Shown in pieces: positions 1 to 8,279 of a stretch of 64,000 nt of DNA. Origin of the DNA: Jeongeupia sp. USM3 (GTDB lineage: Bacteria; Pseudomonadota; Gammaproteobacteria; Burkholderiales; Chitinibacteraceae); assembly GCF_001808185.1 (NCBI RefSeq), contig NZ_CP017668.1, forward strand, positions 744,001 to 808,000. Direction: 5' to 3'. Numbering within the stretch: the stretch's first letter is position 1; every line of letters starts with the position of its first letter. The translations under genes and the position numbers were made by a program. The notes beneath the pieces were generated by a model that made no database searches, was not told the DNA's origin, and saw nothing but the letters and a program-made list of their open reading frames with translations.

Positions 1-375
1 CTCGTAATAGCCGAGGCCTTCCTGCATCTGCCCGTGCTCACACAGGAACCAGCCGTAATTGTGGTTGGCATCCGAGTCGTCCGGCGACAAACGCAGCGCC
101 TCGGTGAAGTTCTGCTTGGCCTTGGCGTCGTCCTTGAGGCCGACATAGCTCAGCGCCAGGATCGTGTAGGCCGGCGAATACTTGCTGTCGGCCTGGAGCG
201 CCTTGTTGGCCTCGTCGATCGCCACGCCATAGCGCCCCAGCCTGTAGTACTCGGCAGCCAGTTGCGCACGGATGTTCGCCCGCTTGTCCGGCGACGCCTC
301 GTCCTGGGCTGCCGCCATGCTCGCACCGGTCGCGAACAGGCAGACAACCAGCAGTACCAACGGACGCAGGCTCAT
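1..375 (-). CDS. pilW: Type IV pilus biogenesis/stability protein PilW (PilF), N-terminal part
   Basis: Partial gene: the reading frame starts at an ATG at 375 and runs off the left edge of the window, so only about 125 N-terminal residues are visible. A hydrophobic N-terminal segment (residues about 4–22) ending in SMAAAQ looks like an export signal. TPR-type helices follow, for example EYYRLGRYGVAIDEANKALQ and the motif DSDANHNYGWFLCEHG, typical of the PilW/PilF pilotin family that supports PilQ secretin assembly in type IV piliation. It lies 13 bases downstream of rlmN on the same strand. The order ndk–rlmN–pilW is a well-known proteobacterial arrangement, which supports the call. Confidence 0.85.
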   Translation of the reverse strand, partial: MSLRPLVLLVVCLFATGASMAAAQDEASPDKRANIRAQLAAEYYRLGRYGVAIDEANKALQADSKYSPAYTILALSYVGLKDDAKAKQNFTEALRLSPDDSDANHNYGWFLCEHGQMQEGLGYYE

Positions 376-388
376 TTCCATCCCTCTT

Positions 389-1513
389 CTACGGCCGAAA
401 TACGATCGGCCGGGTTTCCGCCGCGTGCTTCTCGGCACGACGGGTCTTGTCCTTGACCTGGCCAGCAAGCTGGCCACAGGCGGCGTCGATATCGTCGCCA
501 CGGGTCTTGCGCACGGTCACGATGTAACCGGCGTCGATCACGATGTCCCGGAACGCGAGGATAGCATCCCGTCCCGATCGCTTGTAGTCCGCACCCGGGA
601 ACGGGTTCCACGGAATCAGGTTGATCTTGCACTGCACGTCGCGCAGCAGCGCCGCCAGCTGGCGCGCATGCTCGGGCTGATCGTTGACGCCGGCCAGCAT
701 CACGTATTCGAAGGTGATGAAGTCGCGCGGCGCCTTTTCCAGATAGCGGTTGCAGGCCGCCAGCAGCTCTTTCAGCGGATATTTCTTGTTGATCGGCACG
801 ATTTCGTCGCGGATCGCGTCATTCGGCGCATGCAGACTGACGGCCAGCGCGACCGGACAGGCGTCGCGCAGCCGGTCCATCGCCGGCACCAGCCCCGACG
901 TCGACAGCGTGACGCGGCGGCGCGAGAGGCCGTAGGCGTTGTCGTCGAGCATCAGCCGCAGCGCCGCAACGACGTTGTCGAAGTTGGCCAGCGGTTCGCC
1001 CATGCCCATCATCACGACGTTCGAGACGACGCGTCCGCCCTCTTCCAGCGGCGCGCCGATGCGCGCCTGCTCGGCCGAAAGCCGGTTGTTCGCCCACCAC
1101 AACTGGCCGATGATCTCGCCGGTGCTGAGGTTGCGGTTGAACCCCTGCTTGGCGGTCGAGCAGAAACCGCAATCGAGCGCGCAACCGACCTGGCTCGAGA
1201 CGCACAGCGTGCCGCGGTCATCCTCGGGGATGAACACGGTTTCGATACCGTTGCCGGTACCGACATCGAGCAGCCACTTGGCGGTGCCGTCGCTGGCGAT
1301 CTGCTCGGCGAGCAGACCGGGAATCGTCACCGCCGCGTCGGCGGCAAGCTTGCTGCGGAAAGACTTGGCGATATCGGTCATCTGATCGAAATCGGCCACG
1401 CCGCGCTGGTGGACCCACTTGAGCAACTGCTTGGCGCGGAACGGCTTCTCGCCGTACTTCACCATCAGTTCGGCAAGCGCTTGCGCGTCGTAATCGAGCA
1501 GATTGACCGACAT
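389..1513 (-). CDS. rlmN: 23S rRNA/tRNA adenine-C2 methyltransferase RlmN
   Basis: Radical SAM enzyme that methylates C2 of A2503 in 23S rRNA and A37 in some tRNAs. The 374-residue length is normal for the family. The [4Fe-4S]-binding cysteines are C111, C115 and C118 in GCALDCGFCSTAKQGFN, and the GEPLANFDNV segment of the SAM site is present. The N-terminal accessory domain contains YGEKPFRAKQLLKWVHQRGV, a hallmark of RlmN. The gene sits 11 bases downstream of ndk and 13 bases upstream of pilW, so the three are probably co-transcribed. Confidence 0.97.
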   Translation of the reverse strand: MSVNLLDYDAQALAELMVKYGEKPFRAKQLLKWVHQRGVADFDQMTDIAKSFRSKLAADAAVTIPGLLAEQIASDGTAKWLLDVGTGNGIETVFIPEDDRGTLCVSSQVGCALDCGFCSTAKQGFNRNLSTGEIIGQLWWANNRLSAEQARIGAPLEEGGRVVSNVVMMGMGEPLANFDNVVAALRLMLDDNAYGLSRRRVTLSTSGLVPAMDRLRDACPVALAVSLHAPNDAIRDEIVPINKKYPLKELLAACNRYLEKAPRDFITFEYVMLAGVNDQPEHARQLAALLRDVQCKINLIPWNPFPGADYKRSGRDAILAFRDIVIDAGYIVTVRKTRGDDIDAACGQLAGQVKDKTRRAEKHAAETRPIVFRP

Positions 1514-1524
1514 CTCAGTAGTCC

Positions 1525-1950
1525 TCAGCGGCCGTACACTTCGCTCGACGCGAAGAAGTAGGCGATTTCGATTGCGGCGTTTTCGGCCGAATCGGAGCCG
1601 TGAACGGCGTTGGCATCGATCGAATCGGCGAAATCGGCACGGATGGTGCCCTTGTCGGCCTGCTTCGGATCGGTCGCGCCCATCAGTTCGCGGTTCTTGA
1701 GGATCGCGCCTTCGCCTTCCAGCGCCTGGATCATCACCGGGCCGGAAATCATGAACGACACCAGATCGTTGAAGAACGGGCGAGTCTTGTGCACCGCGTA
1801 GAAGCCCTCGGCTTCGGCGCGCGACAGGTGCTTCATCTTGGCGGCAACGACCTTGAGGCCAGCCGATTCGAAACGGTCGTAGATCTTGCCGATCACGTTC
1901 TTGCCAACTGCATCGGGCTTCACGATCGACAGGGTGCGTTCAATAGCCAT
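1525..1950 (-). CDS. ndk: Nucleoside diphosphate kinase
   Basis: Transfers the gamma phosphate from ATP to NDPs through a phospho-histidine, keeping the NTP pools balanced in the cytoplasm. The protein has 141 residues, the usual bacterial length. The active-site His is H117 in NAVHGSDS, and the N-terminal TLSIVKPDAV and the RPFF segment match the family. It is the first gene of the ndk–rlmN–pilW run. A TATAAT hexamer on the minus strand (2083–2088) lies upstream and could be its promoter. Confidence 0.97.
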   Translation of the reverse strand: MAIERTLSIVKPDAVGKNVIGKIYDRFESAGLKVVAAKMKHLSRAEAEGFYAVHKTRPFFNDLVSFMISGPVMIQALEGEGAILKNRELMGATDPKQADKGTIRADFADSIDANAVHGSDSAENAAIEIAYFFASSEVYGR

Positions 1951-2082
1951 GGGACAAACTCCGGTGGGTTTCGTTTAAGAGACAAGTTGATTTTGGTCTG
2001 GTTTACACTGCTGGCGGAAATCGGCTAGCCTCAATCAGGACGACGCCGTTCCCGGCCGCGATTCGCGACAGGACAGCCGAGT

Positions 2083-2111
2083 ATTATAACAAAATCAAGC
2101 CACTTGGCTTG
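2083..2111. promoter_or_regulatory. Divergent promoter region between ndk and the SPOR gene, with a palindrome
   Basis: Read on the minus strand, 2088–2083 is a perfect TATAAT that can serve as the -10 element for ndk; no good -35 element is visible. Next to it, 2096–2111 is a perfect 6-4-6 inverted repeat, CAAGCC-ACTT-GGCTTG. It lies between the divergent genes and could be an operator, or a hairpin in the ndk promoter region. The function is inferred only. Confidence 0.4.
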
Positions 2112-2128
2112 TATTGCCTTGCCGAGCG

Positions 2129-2815
2129 ATGAGCGAGACCGAGCAGAACGGGCAGAACCGCGCCACGACCGACGACCCGATCGAGGCGCAACGCGCACAG
2201 CAGAAACTGCATACCCAGCTTTACTGGCGTCTCGGGGTTGCAGTGGTGCTGATCGGCGCCGTCGTCGGCGCACTGCGGTGGCTCGACCGCAGCGGACCGG
2301 CGCAAAGCGCAGCGCAGATCGCGCCACCGAGCCCGATAGCCAGCGCCCCGGCCGCCGTGGGCGCTTCGGCGATCGAACCCGAAGCGACCGACGAAGCTCC
2401 CCCGGTCCAGGCCAGCGCACCGGCCGGTTCACCCGAAACCGCACGGCCGCAGGCACCGACCACGGCCATGCCGCCCGAGCAACAAGCACCGGCGCCGCAA
2501 GCTGCCGCGCCCCAAGCCCCCCAACCGGCCCAGCCGGTCGAGGCCACCACCGCCCCCGTCAAGGTCGCGACCCCGCCCCCCGTTGCCATCGTCAAGCGTC
2601 CCGACGGCTACACGGTGCAGGCCGGCGTCTTCCTGCATTCGGACAACGCCGAAAAACTGCTGCGCAAACTGCAGGCTGCCGGCGTACCCGCCTACCTCGA
2701 AACCCGGGTACAGATCGGCCCGTTCAAGACCCGGGCCGAAGCCGATGCCGCAGCCCGCAAGCTGCGCACCCTCGGCATCGCGCCGGTCGTCGGACCGGCA
2801 CTGAACCAGGACTAG
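2129..2815 (+). CDS. SPOR-domain inner-membrane protein (FtsN/DedD-like)
   Basis: A 228-residue bitopic protein: a short charged cytoplasmic N-terminus, one membrane segment (about residues 33–50, LYWRLGVAVVLIGAVVGAL), a long Ala/Pro-rich periplasmic linker, and a C-terminal SPOR domain (about 155–225) starting DGYTVQAGVFLHSDNAEKL. SPOR domains bind denuded septal peptidoglycan, so a role at the division site or in cell-wall metabolism is likely. The start was set at the ATG at 2129 because an upstream in-frame candidate at 2114 adds only MPCRA and lacks a better ribosome binding site. It is divergent from ndk and convergent with the reductase downstream. It could be an FtsN or a DedD analogue; the sequence alone does not decide. 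Confidence 0.8.
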   Translation: MSETEQNGQNRATTDDPIEAQRAQQKLHTQLYWRLGVAVVLIGAVVGALRWLDRSGPAQSAAQIAPPSPIASAPAAVGASAIEPEATDEAPPVQASAPAGSPETARPQAPTTAMPPEQQAPAPQAAAPQAPQPAQPVEATTAPVKVATPPPVAIVKRPDGYTVQAGVFLHSDNAEKLLRKLQAAGVPAYLETRVQIGPFKTRAEADAAARKLRTLGIAPVVGPALNQD

Positions 2816-2816
2816 C

Positions 2817-3965
2817 TCAATCCAGCCACGCCGGCAACTGCGACAGCAGCGCTTGGCGCTCCCTGGTCGCGGCACCGAGCAGCGCAAAGCCGGCCAGCGT
2901 CTCGTCGGCCAGCCGGTAGCGGGCAATCAGCCCGCCCTCGACGGACTCGAGCAGCCATTCGCCGTCGTTGCGCAGCGGCGGGGCGACGACCGTCGGGCAC
3001 GACGGCGTCTTGACCAGCACCGGCATCGCCGGATAGCGCACCGGCGTGTCCGTGCCGGCGAGCGTCGCCGCCAGCGCCCGCGTCTGCTGCATGATCGGCA
3101 TCACGAACGGCAGATTGAGGCCAGCGACTTCGGCGCAATCGCCCAGCGCATAGACGTGCGCCGCACTGGTCCGCAACACGCGATCGACGACGATGCCGCG
3201 CGCGACCGCCAGCCCGGCGGCCCCTGCCAGGCCAGTACGCGGCCGCAGCCCGACCGCCGACAGCACCAGATCGGCGTGTAGCCGCTCGCCGCCGTCCAGC
3301 GTCAGTGTGTACCCTGCGCCATCGCGGTCGACGCGGCTGGCACCGACGCCACAGCGGAACACAACGCCCGCCTCGCCCAGCCTGTCGGCAAGCCAGGTGC
3401 CGGCCTGCGGCGGCAGCAGGCGCGACAGCGGCGCTTCGGCCGGATCGATCACCGTCGGCACGATGCCGCGCGCGATCAGGTCGTTGGCGAATTCGCAACC
3501 GATCAGCCCGGCGCCGAGGATGGCCACGTGCGCGACACCGTCGAGCCGGGCGGCAAAGCGCGCGTAATCGCCGAGATCGTTGACCGAGACCGGCTCGTCG
3601 GCCGCGTCGCCCGCGAGCGGCAGGCGGATCGGGTCCGCGCCGAGCGCGAGCACCAGATCGCGGTAGGCCACCGTCTCGCCGCTGCCCAGACGCAGCGACC
3701 GTGCGGCGACGTCGATCGCCAGCACCTCGGTCTGCGCCAGCACCGTCGCGTTCAGCTCGTCGACCATCTTCGCCGCCGGCTTCATCACCAGCGTTTCCGC
3801 CGTTTTCTTGCTGGCCAGCGCATTCGACAGCATCGGCTTGGAATAGAAGTCGGCCGCGTCGCGGGCAACGATCACCAAAGGGGTTTCGGCGTCGAGCTTG
3901 CGCCACTCGCGCGCGAGGTTGTAGCCGGCGAGGCCGGCGCCGACGATCACGACAGGGGCAGTCAT
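2817..3965 (-). CDS. FAD-dependent NAD(P)H oxidoreductase, rubredoxin reductase-like
   Basis: A 382-residue pyridine nucleotide-disulphide oxidoreductase fold. The FAD dinucleotide-binding motif VVIVGAGLAGYNLAREWRKL is at the N-terminus. A second NAD-binding Rossmann motif, VAILGAGLIGCEFANDLIARG, is near residue 150. The conserved FAD segment HVYALGDCAEVAG is near residue 275. The segment DFYSKPMLSNALASKKT is characteristic of rubredoxin-NAD(+) reductases (RubB/AlkT type) and their NADH:flavorubredoxin relatives. No rubredoxin gene is seen in the window, so the electron acceptor is unknown. The stop lies one base beyond the stop of the convergent SPOR gene. Confidence 0.85.
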   Translation of the reverse strand: MTAPVVIVGAGLAGYNLAREWRKLDAETPLVIVARDAADFYSKPMLSNALASKKTAETLVMKPAAKMVDELNATVLAQTEVLAIDVAARSLRLGSGETVAYRDLVLALGADPIRLPLAGDAADEPVSVNDLGDYARFAARLDGVAHVAILGAGLIGCEFANDLIARGIVPTVIDPAEAPLSRLLPPQAGTWLADRLGEAGVVFRCGVGASRVDRDGAGYTLTLDGGERLHADLVLSAVGLRPRTGLAGAAGLAVARGIVVDRVLRTSAAHVYALGDCAEVAGLNLPFVMPIMQQTRALAATLAGTDTPVRYPAMPVLVKTPSCPTVVAPPLRNDGEWLLESVEGGLIARYRLADETLAGFALLGAATRERQALLSQLPAWLD

Positions 3966-4038
3966 TTCAACTCCAGATAGATAGAAAAGGCCGAACGCGT
4001 CGGCGTCCGGCCGGATTCAGCGCCAATCCGGGACAGGC

Positions 4039-4974
4039 TCAGTGGATTTCCGGCTCGTCCAGCAGCGTCACCGCCGGCAGTGCGCAGGCGAGGATGGCCT
4101 GACGCACGGCCTCGATTGCCGCGGCGCGCGGAAAGTTCTTGCGCCAGGCAAGCACGACGCGCCGGGTCGGCACCGGCTCGCTGAACGGGCGGATCGTCAG
4201 CAGTGCTTCGTCGGCACTCGAGACCGACGTCGCCGGCAGTACGGTGACGCCGATGCCGCCGGCGACCATGTGGCGGATCGTCGTCAGCGACGAGCCCTGC
4301 AAGGTGCGCTGCAGGCTGCCGGCCGGCAGGCTTTCGCGGTTCAGGTCCGGGCAGGTTTGCAGCACGTGATCGCGGAAGCAGTTGCCCGGCGACAGCAGCA
4401 GCACGTTTTCCTCGGCGAGCTGGTCCGAGTCAATCGCCGCCAGCGCCTCCCACGGGTGCCCCTTGGGCGTGGCGACGACGAAGGGCTCGTCGTAGACCGG
4501 CAGGGTTGCGATCCCGGCCTCGTGGAACGGCTCGGCCAGGATCGCCACGTCGATCTCGCCCTGCTTGAGCATTTCGGCCAGCCGGCTGGTGTAGTTTTCC
4601 TCGAGCAGGATCTGCATCTGCGGCGCCCGCTCGCGCAGGTCCGGGATCAGGTGCGGCAGCAGGTAGGGACTGATCGTGTAGATGATGCCGAGCCGCAGCG
4701 ATCCGGCCAGCGGGTCCTTGCCCTGCTCGGCCAGCTGCTTGATCACCTGCACCTCCTCGAGCACACGCTGCGCCTGTTCGACGATGCGCTCGCCGTTCGG
4801 CGTCAGCGTCACGTCGCCGGCGGCGCGCTCGAACAAGGTCACGCCGAGCTCGTCCTCGAGTTTTTTCACCGCGACCGACAGCGTCGGCTGCGAAACGAAG
4901 CAGCTCGCCGCTGCACGGCCGAAATGGCGCTCGCGAGCAACCGCGACGATGTAGCGGAACTCGGTCAGCGTCAT
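4039..4974 (-). CDS. oxyR: Hydrogen peroxide-inducible LysR-type regulator OxyR
   Basis: A 311-residue LysR-type regulator: an N-terminal winged helix-turn-helix (MTLTEFRYIVAVARERHFG, then CFVSQPTLSVAVKKLE) and a substrate-binding-like regulatory domain. The peroxide-sensing cysteines fall at C199 and C208 within GNCFRDHVLQTC, the same spacing and numbering as in E. coli OxyR, so this is OxyR rather than a generic LysR protein. The start was set at the ATG at 4974, which overlaps the dsbB stop as ATGA, implying translational coupling. A much longer upstream extension of this frame is just antisense read-through of dsbB. Confidence 0.95.
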   Translation of the reverse strand: MTLTEFRYIVAVARERHFGRAAASCFVSQPTLSVAVKKLEDELGVTLFERAAGDVTLTPNGERIVEQAQRVLEEVQVIKQLAEQGKDPLAGSLRLGIIYTISPYLLPHLIPDLRERAPQMQILLEENYTSRLAEMLKQGEIDVAILAEPFHEAGIATLPVYDEPFVVATPKGHPWEALAAIDSDQLAEENVLLLSPGNCFRDHVLQTCPDLNRESLPAGSLQRTLQGSSLTTIRHMVAGGIGVTVLPATSVSSADEALLTIRPFSEPVPTRRVVLAWRKNFPRAAAIEAVRQAILACALPAVTLLDEPEIH

Positions 4975-5498
4975 CGCCAGCGTCTCCGGCCGATCTCGGC
5001 ACAGCGCGCCGAACACAGCCCGATGATCACGGCGATCAGCCCGAGACAGGTCAGCAGCACCCACACCGGCATGGTCACGCCGAACAGCGTGAAATCGACC
5101 GCCGAGCAATCGCCGACCGGGCGGACCAGCGTACCGATCCACGCCGGCATCTGGTTCAGGTCGATCGGAAACGGCAGGCTGGCCGCGCAGGTCACGCTCG
5201 GATCGGCCGGGCCGTACTGCAGGCGCAGGTTCCAGATCGCCGCCAGCGCACCGGCGGATGCCACGGCAATCATCAGGCCACCGAGCAGCTTCACCCCGGC
5301 CTTGCTGTTGGGGCGCCACACCGCAGCCAGCAGGGCCAGCAGGCCGACAACCAGGATGGCCAGCCGCTGGTAAACGCACATCAGGCACGGCATCACCCAG
5401 TTGTAGATCTGGTGATACAGCGCAAAGCCGATCATCGCCGCGCAGGCGATGAAGATCAGCAGAAATCCGGTGCGCCAGTAGCGCAGCGCCAAGCTCAT
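4971..5498 (-). CDS. dsbB: Disulfide bond formation protein DsbB
   Basis: Inner-membrane quinone-linked enzyme that reoxidises DsbA in the periplasm. The protein has 175 residues with four hydrophobic segments. The first periplasmic loop carries C38-L-M-C41 and the second carries C103 and C130, matching the four redox cysteines of the family. The start was placed at the ATG at 5498 (MSLALRYW), because the upstream in-frame stretch is hydrophilic and crosses a repeat-rich leader. A GGAG-like site precedes the start. It is the first gene of a two-gene unit with oxyR, with overlapping stop and start. Confidence 0.93.
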   Translation of the reverse strand: MSLALRYWRTGFLLIFIACAAMIGFALYHQIYNWVMPCLMCVYQRLAILVVGLLALLAAVWRPNSKAGVKLLGGLMIAVASAGALAAIWNLRLQYGPADPSVTCAASLPFPIDLNQMPAWIGTLVRPVGDCSAVDFTLFGVTMPVWVLLTCLGLIAVIIGLCSARCAEIGRRRWR

Positions 5499-5513
5499 AG
5501 TCGTCACTCCATC

Positions 5514-5543
5514 CCGATTGTTTTTTTCAATCGGTAACGATTG
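5514..5543. promoter_or_regulatory. Overlapping inverted repeats in the dsbB–oxyR leader
   Basis: The plus strand reads CCGATTG-T7-CAATCGG (5514–5534), a perfect 7-7-7 inverted repeat, and continues into CAATCG-GTAA-CGATTG (5528–5543), a perfect 6-4-6 inverted repeat sharing the middle arm. Three equally spaced half-sites thus lie 15–45 bases upstream of the dsbB start. This could be an operator (autoregulation by OxyR is possible, although the half-site is not the classical ATAG) or an mRNA hairpin. Confidence 0.4.
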
Positions 5544-5628
5544 TAACCTGCGCCACGCACACTGCGTCAGCCCTGCCGAGATGAATGTCAGTGTGGTAAT
5601 CACACTCGCCGCAATCTGGCGCTTTCGG

Positions 5629-5634
5629 TATAAT
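5629..5634 (+). promoter_or_regulatory. -10 hexamer of the guaB promoter
   Basis: A perfect TATAAT lies 32 bases upstream of the guaB start codon. No convincing -35 element is present at 16–18 bases upstream. An AAGGA ribosome binding site (5650–5654) stands 11 bases before the chosen ATG. Confidence 0.5.
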
Positions 5635-5665
5635 CTGCTTTTGCGTGCAAAGGATTTCGACCACC

Positions 5666-7135
5666 ATGCGCATCGTTCAGAAAGCTCTCACTTTCGACGA
5701 CGTCCTCCTCGTCCCGGCCCACTCCACGGTGATGCCGCGCGATGTCAGTCTCTCGACCCAGCTCACCCGCAGCATCCGCCTGAACCTGCCGCTGCTGTCC
5801 GCCGCAATGGACACGGTGACCGAGTCGCGTCTTGCCATCGCCATGGCGCAGGAAGGCGGCATGGGCATCATCCACAAGAACATGACGCCCAAGGCGCAGG
5901 CGTTCGAAGTCTCCAAAGTCAAGCGTTACGAATCGGGCATCGTCAAGGACCCAGTCACCGTACGCCCGGACATGCTGGTTCGCGACGTGCTCGCGCTGAC
6001 CCGGCAGCACAAGATTTCCGGCCTGCCGGTGCTCGATGCGCAAGGCCAGGTCGTCGGCATCGTCACCAACCGAGACATCCGCTTCGAATCGCGCCTCGAC
6101 GTGCCGGTCAGCTCGATCATGACCCCGAAAGAGCGGCTGATCACCGTCAGGGAAGGCGCCAGCATCGACGAAGCGCGCAACCTGATGCACGAACACCGGC
6201 TCGAGCGCGTGCTGGTCGTCGACGACGGCTTCCGCCTCAAGGGCCTGATCACCGTCAAGGACATCATCAAGACCAGCGAACACCCGCTCGCCGCCAAGGA
6301 CGAACAGGGCCGGCTGCGCGTCGGCGCCGCAGTCGGCGTCGGTGAAGGCACCGACGAGCGCGTGGCGCTGCTGGCCGAAGCCGGCGTTGACGTCATCGTC
6401 GTCGATACCGCGCACGGCCACAGCCAGGGCGTGATCGACCGGGTTCGCTGGGTCAAGCAGAACTACCCGCAAGTGCAGGTCATCGGCGGCAACATCGCCA
6501 CCGCCGCCGCCGCGCTGGCGCTGGTCGAAGCCGGCGCCGATGCGGTCAAGGTCGGCATCGGCCCGGGCTCGATCTGCACCACGCGCATCGTCGCCGGTGT
6601 CGGCGTGCCGCAGATCTCGGCGGTTGCCAATGTTGCCGACGCGCTGGCCAAGCACGGCATCCCGCTGATTGCCGACGGCGGCATCCGCTTCTCGGGCGAC
6701 ATTTCCAAGGCCATCGCCGCCGGCGCCAGCTGCGTGATGCTCGGCGGCCTGTTCGCCGGCACCGAGGAAGCCCCGGGCGAAGTCGAGCTGTACCAGGGCC
6801 GCAGCTACAAGAGCTACCGCGGCATGGGCTCGCTCGGCGCCATGGCCGGCAGCAACGGCTCGTCGGACCGCTACTTCCAGGACAACGTCAACAACGCCGA
6901 CAAGCTGGTGCCCGAAGGCATCGAAGGCCGCGTACCGTACAAGGGCCCGCTGACCGCAATCGTCCACCAGTTGATGGGCGGCCTGCGCTCGTCGATGGGC
7001 TACCTTGGCTGCGCCACGATCGACGACGTCCATACCAAGGCCGAGTTCGTCGAGATCACCGCCTCGGGCATCCGCGAATCGCACGTCCACGATGTGCAGA
7101 TCACCAAGGAAGCACCGAACTACCGGATGGAGTAA
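5666..7135 (+). CDS. guaB: Inosine-5'-monophosphate dehydrogenase
   Basis: Oxidises IMP to XMP with NAD+, the first committed step of GMP synthesis. The protein has 489 residues. The N-terminal MRIVQKALTFDDVLLVPAHS is the classical GuaB start, so the ATG at 5666 was preferred over one seven codons upstream. Two CBS domains (about residues 92–205) are inserted in the TIM barrel. The catalytic loop is GPGSICTTRIVAGVG, with C304 as nucleophile, and the flap EGRVPYKGPL is present. A strong terminator follows. The usual partner guaA is not next to it here. Confidence 0.97.
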   Translation: MRIVQKALTFDDVLLVPAHSTVMPRDVSLSTQLTRSIRLNLPLLSAAMDTVTESRLAIAMAQEGGMGIIHKNMTPKAQAFEVSKVKRYESGIVKDPVTVRPDMLVRDVLALTRQHKISGLPVLDAQGQVVGIVTNRDIRFESRLDVPVSSIMTPKERLITVREGASIDEARNLMHEHRLERVLVVDDGFRLKGLITVKDIIKTSEHPLAAKDEQGRLRVGAAVGVGEGTDERVALLAEAGVDVIVVDTAHGHSQGVIDRVRWVKQNYPQVQVIGGNIATAAAALALVEAGADAVKVGIGPGSICTTRIVAGVGVPQISAVANVADALAKHGIPLIADGGIRFSGDISKAIAAGASCVMLGGLFAGTEEAPGEVELYQGRSYKSYRGMGSLGAMAGSNGSSDRYFQDNVNNADKLVPEGIEGRVPYKGPLTAIVHQLMGGLRSSMGYLGCATIDDVHTKAEFVEITASGIRESHVHDVQITKEAPNYRME

Positions 7136-7180
7136 GGGTCGACGTCCAGCGAAGTCCACGGACGTCCTCCCATGCCTCAC

Positions 7181-7214
7181 AAACCCCGCATTTCTGCTAG
7201 ATCGCGGGGTTTTT
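7181..7214 (+). terminator. Rho-independent terminator after guaB
   Basis: A perfect 9-bp stem AAACCCCGC / GCGGGGTTT (7181–7189 with 7204–7212) with a 14-base loop, ending in a T run (7210–7214). It lies 45 bases after the guaB stop. Confidence 0.85.
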
Positions 7215-7358
7215 CGTGCCTATTGATACTCACGAAACGCCGTCCAAGCCCGATGAACCCGCCCCCTGTTTTGCCGCTATTCCGGGCGAGCCCGAAAAAG
7301 CGTCGGACTGGAACCGGGGGCAGGTCAATGCGCAGCAAGCCCGGGCGCGGCAATCGGA

Positions 7359-8279
7359 TCAGGCACTTGTCGTCTTGAGCTCCTGCCGGACGGCAAAGCG
7401 ATCGCCGTCACCTTGGGACGCATGGTCAAACGGGCTGATTCGCAGCATCAACGCATCACTGCGTTTCAGTGCCTTGGCCTGCGCCAGCAGGGCATTCAGA
7501 TCGTCGTGTACCGTAATGTACCGTCCGGTCAGGAAGTCGAACTGCCCCGAAGCCAGCGCGACGATACGTTCTGCGCCCGGCTCCGGATCGACAGTGCGGC
7601 CGCTCTCCGCCTCGTCGGCCATCCACGCCGCCAGTGCAGCCTGCGCCGATCCTGCGGGTGCACCTCGAGCGATGAAATCACTTCCCATGCCGACGCGGTG
7701 CACGAGGCCGGGATGAAATGCAAACAGGCTGACCCCGGTCGATCTTGCTTCGACAGCCACGTTTTCGGTGAGCTTGATCAGCGCTGATTTGGCAACCGAA
7801 TAGGCGGATGCGGTCGGCCAGCGGAATGCGCCCGCATTGCTGGCCATACTGATGATGCGCCCGTGCTTTCTTGGCGCCATTCTGGCCAGCGCCTCCTGAA
7901 GGCACAGGAAACTCCCGCGAAGGTGAACCTCAATGGTTTGCCACCACTCGCCCCCGTCCACCTCCCATGCGCGTCCGATCGGCCCTGCATTGCCTGCATT
8001 GTTGATCAGCAGCGACAGCGGTCCCAACGCCTCTTCCACCTGATTGAAAGCGCGGCGGATTGACCCGGCATCGGTTACGTCGGCCAGCACGCCCAGCGCA
8101 GTCCCGCCCTCCGCACGGATGGCCGCAACAGCCAGATCGAGCTGTGCGCCACTTCGCGCCATGATTGCGACTTTAGCGCCGGCTGCTGCCAGCCTTCGTC
8201 CGTAGATCAGCCCCAGCCCGCGTGCGCCGCCGGTAATGACCGCCACCGTACCGACCAGCGAAATTTGGCGAGTATCCAT
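7359..8279 (-). CDS. Short-chain dehydrogenase/reductase (SDR), substrate unknown
   Basis: A 306-residue classical SDR. It has the NAD(P)-binding motif TGGARGLG near residue 17, an NNAG motif (LLINNAGNAG) near residue 90, and the catalytic Ser and YxxxK motif (SMASNAGAF, then AYSVAKSALIKL). The C-terminal tail after the fold is about 40 residues longer than in minimal SDRs. The start at 8279 has a good AGGA ribosome binding site in GGAGGAATGA. The gene stands alone, with a gene-poor stretch upstream and only the guaB terminator downstream. SDR substrates cannot be read from sequence. Confidence 0.85.
   Translation of the reverse strand: MDTRQISLVGTVAVITGGARGLGLIYGRRLAAAGAKVAIMARSGAQLDLAVAAIRAEGGTALGVLADVTDAGSIRRAFNQVEEALGPLSLLINNAGNAGPIGRAWEVDGGEWWQTIEVHLRGSFLCLQEALARMAPRKHGRIISMASNAGAFRWPTASAYSVAKSALIKLTENVAVEARSTGVSLFAFHPGLVHRVGMGSDFIARGAPAGSAQAALAAWMADEAESGRTVDPEPGAERIVALASGQFDFLTGRYITVHDDLNALLAQAKALKRSDALMLRISPFDHASQGDGDRFAVRQELKTTSA

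Noticed and set aside
4975..5388. Long N-terminal extension of the oxyR frame
   Set aside because: It overlaps dsbB in another frame on the same strand, is Arg/Pro-rich and has no homology. OxyR homology and the C199/C208 numbering fix the start at 4974.
5600..7180. A 526-codon minus-strand open frame
   Set aside because: Antisense to guaB, an unambiguous IMP dehydrogenase.
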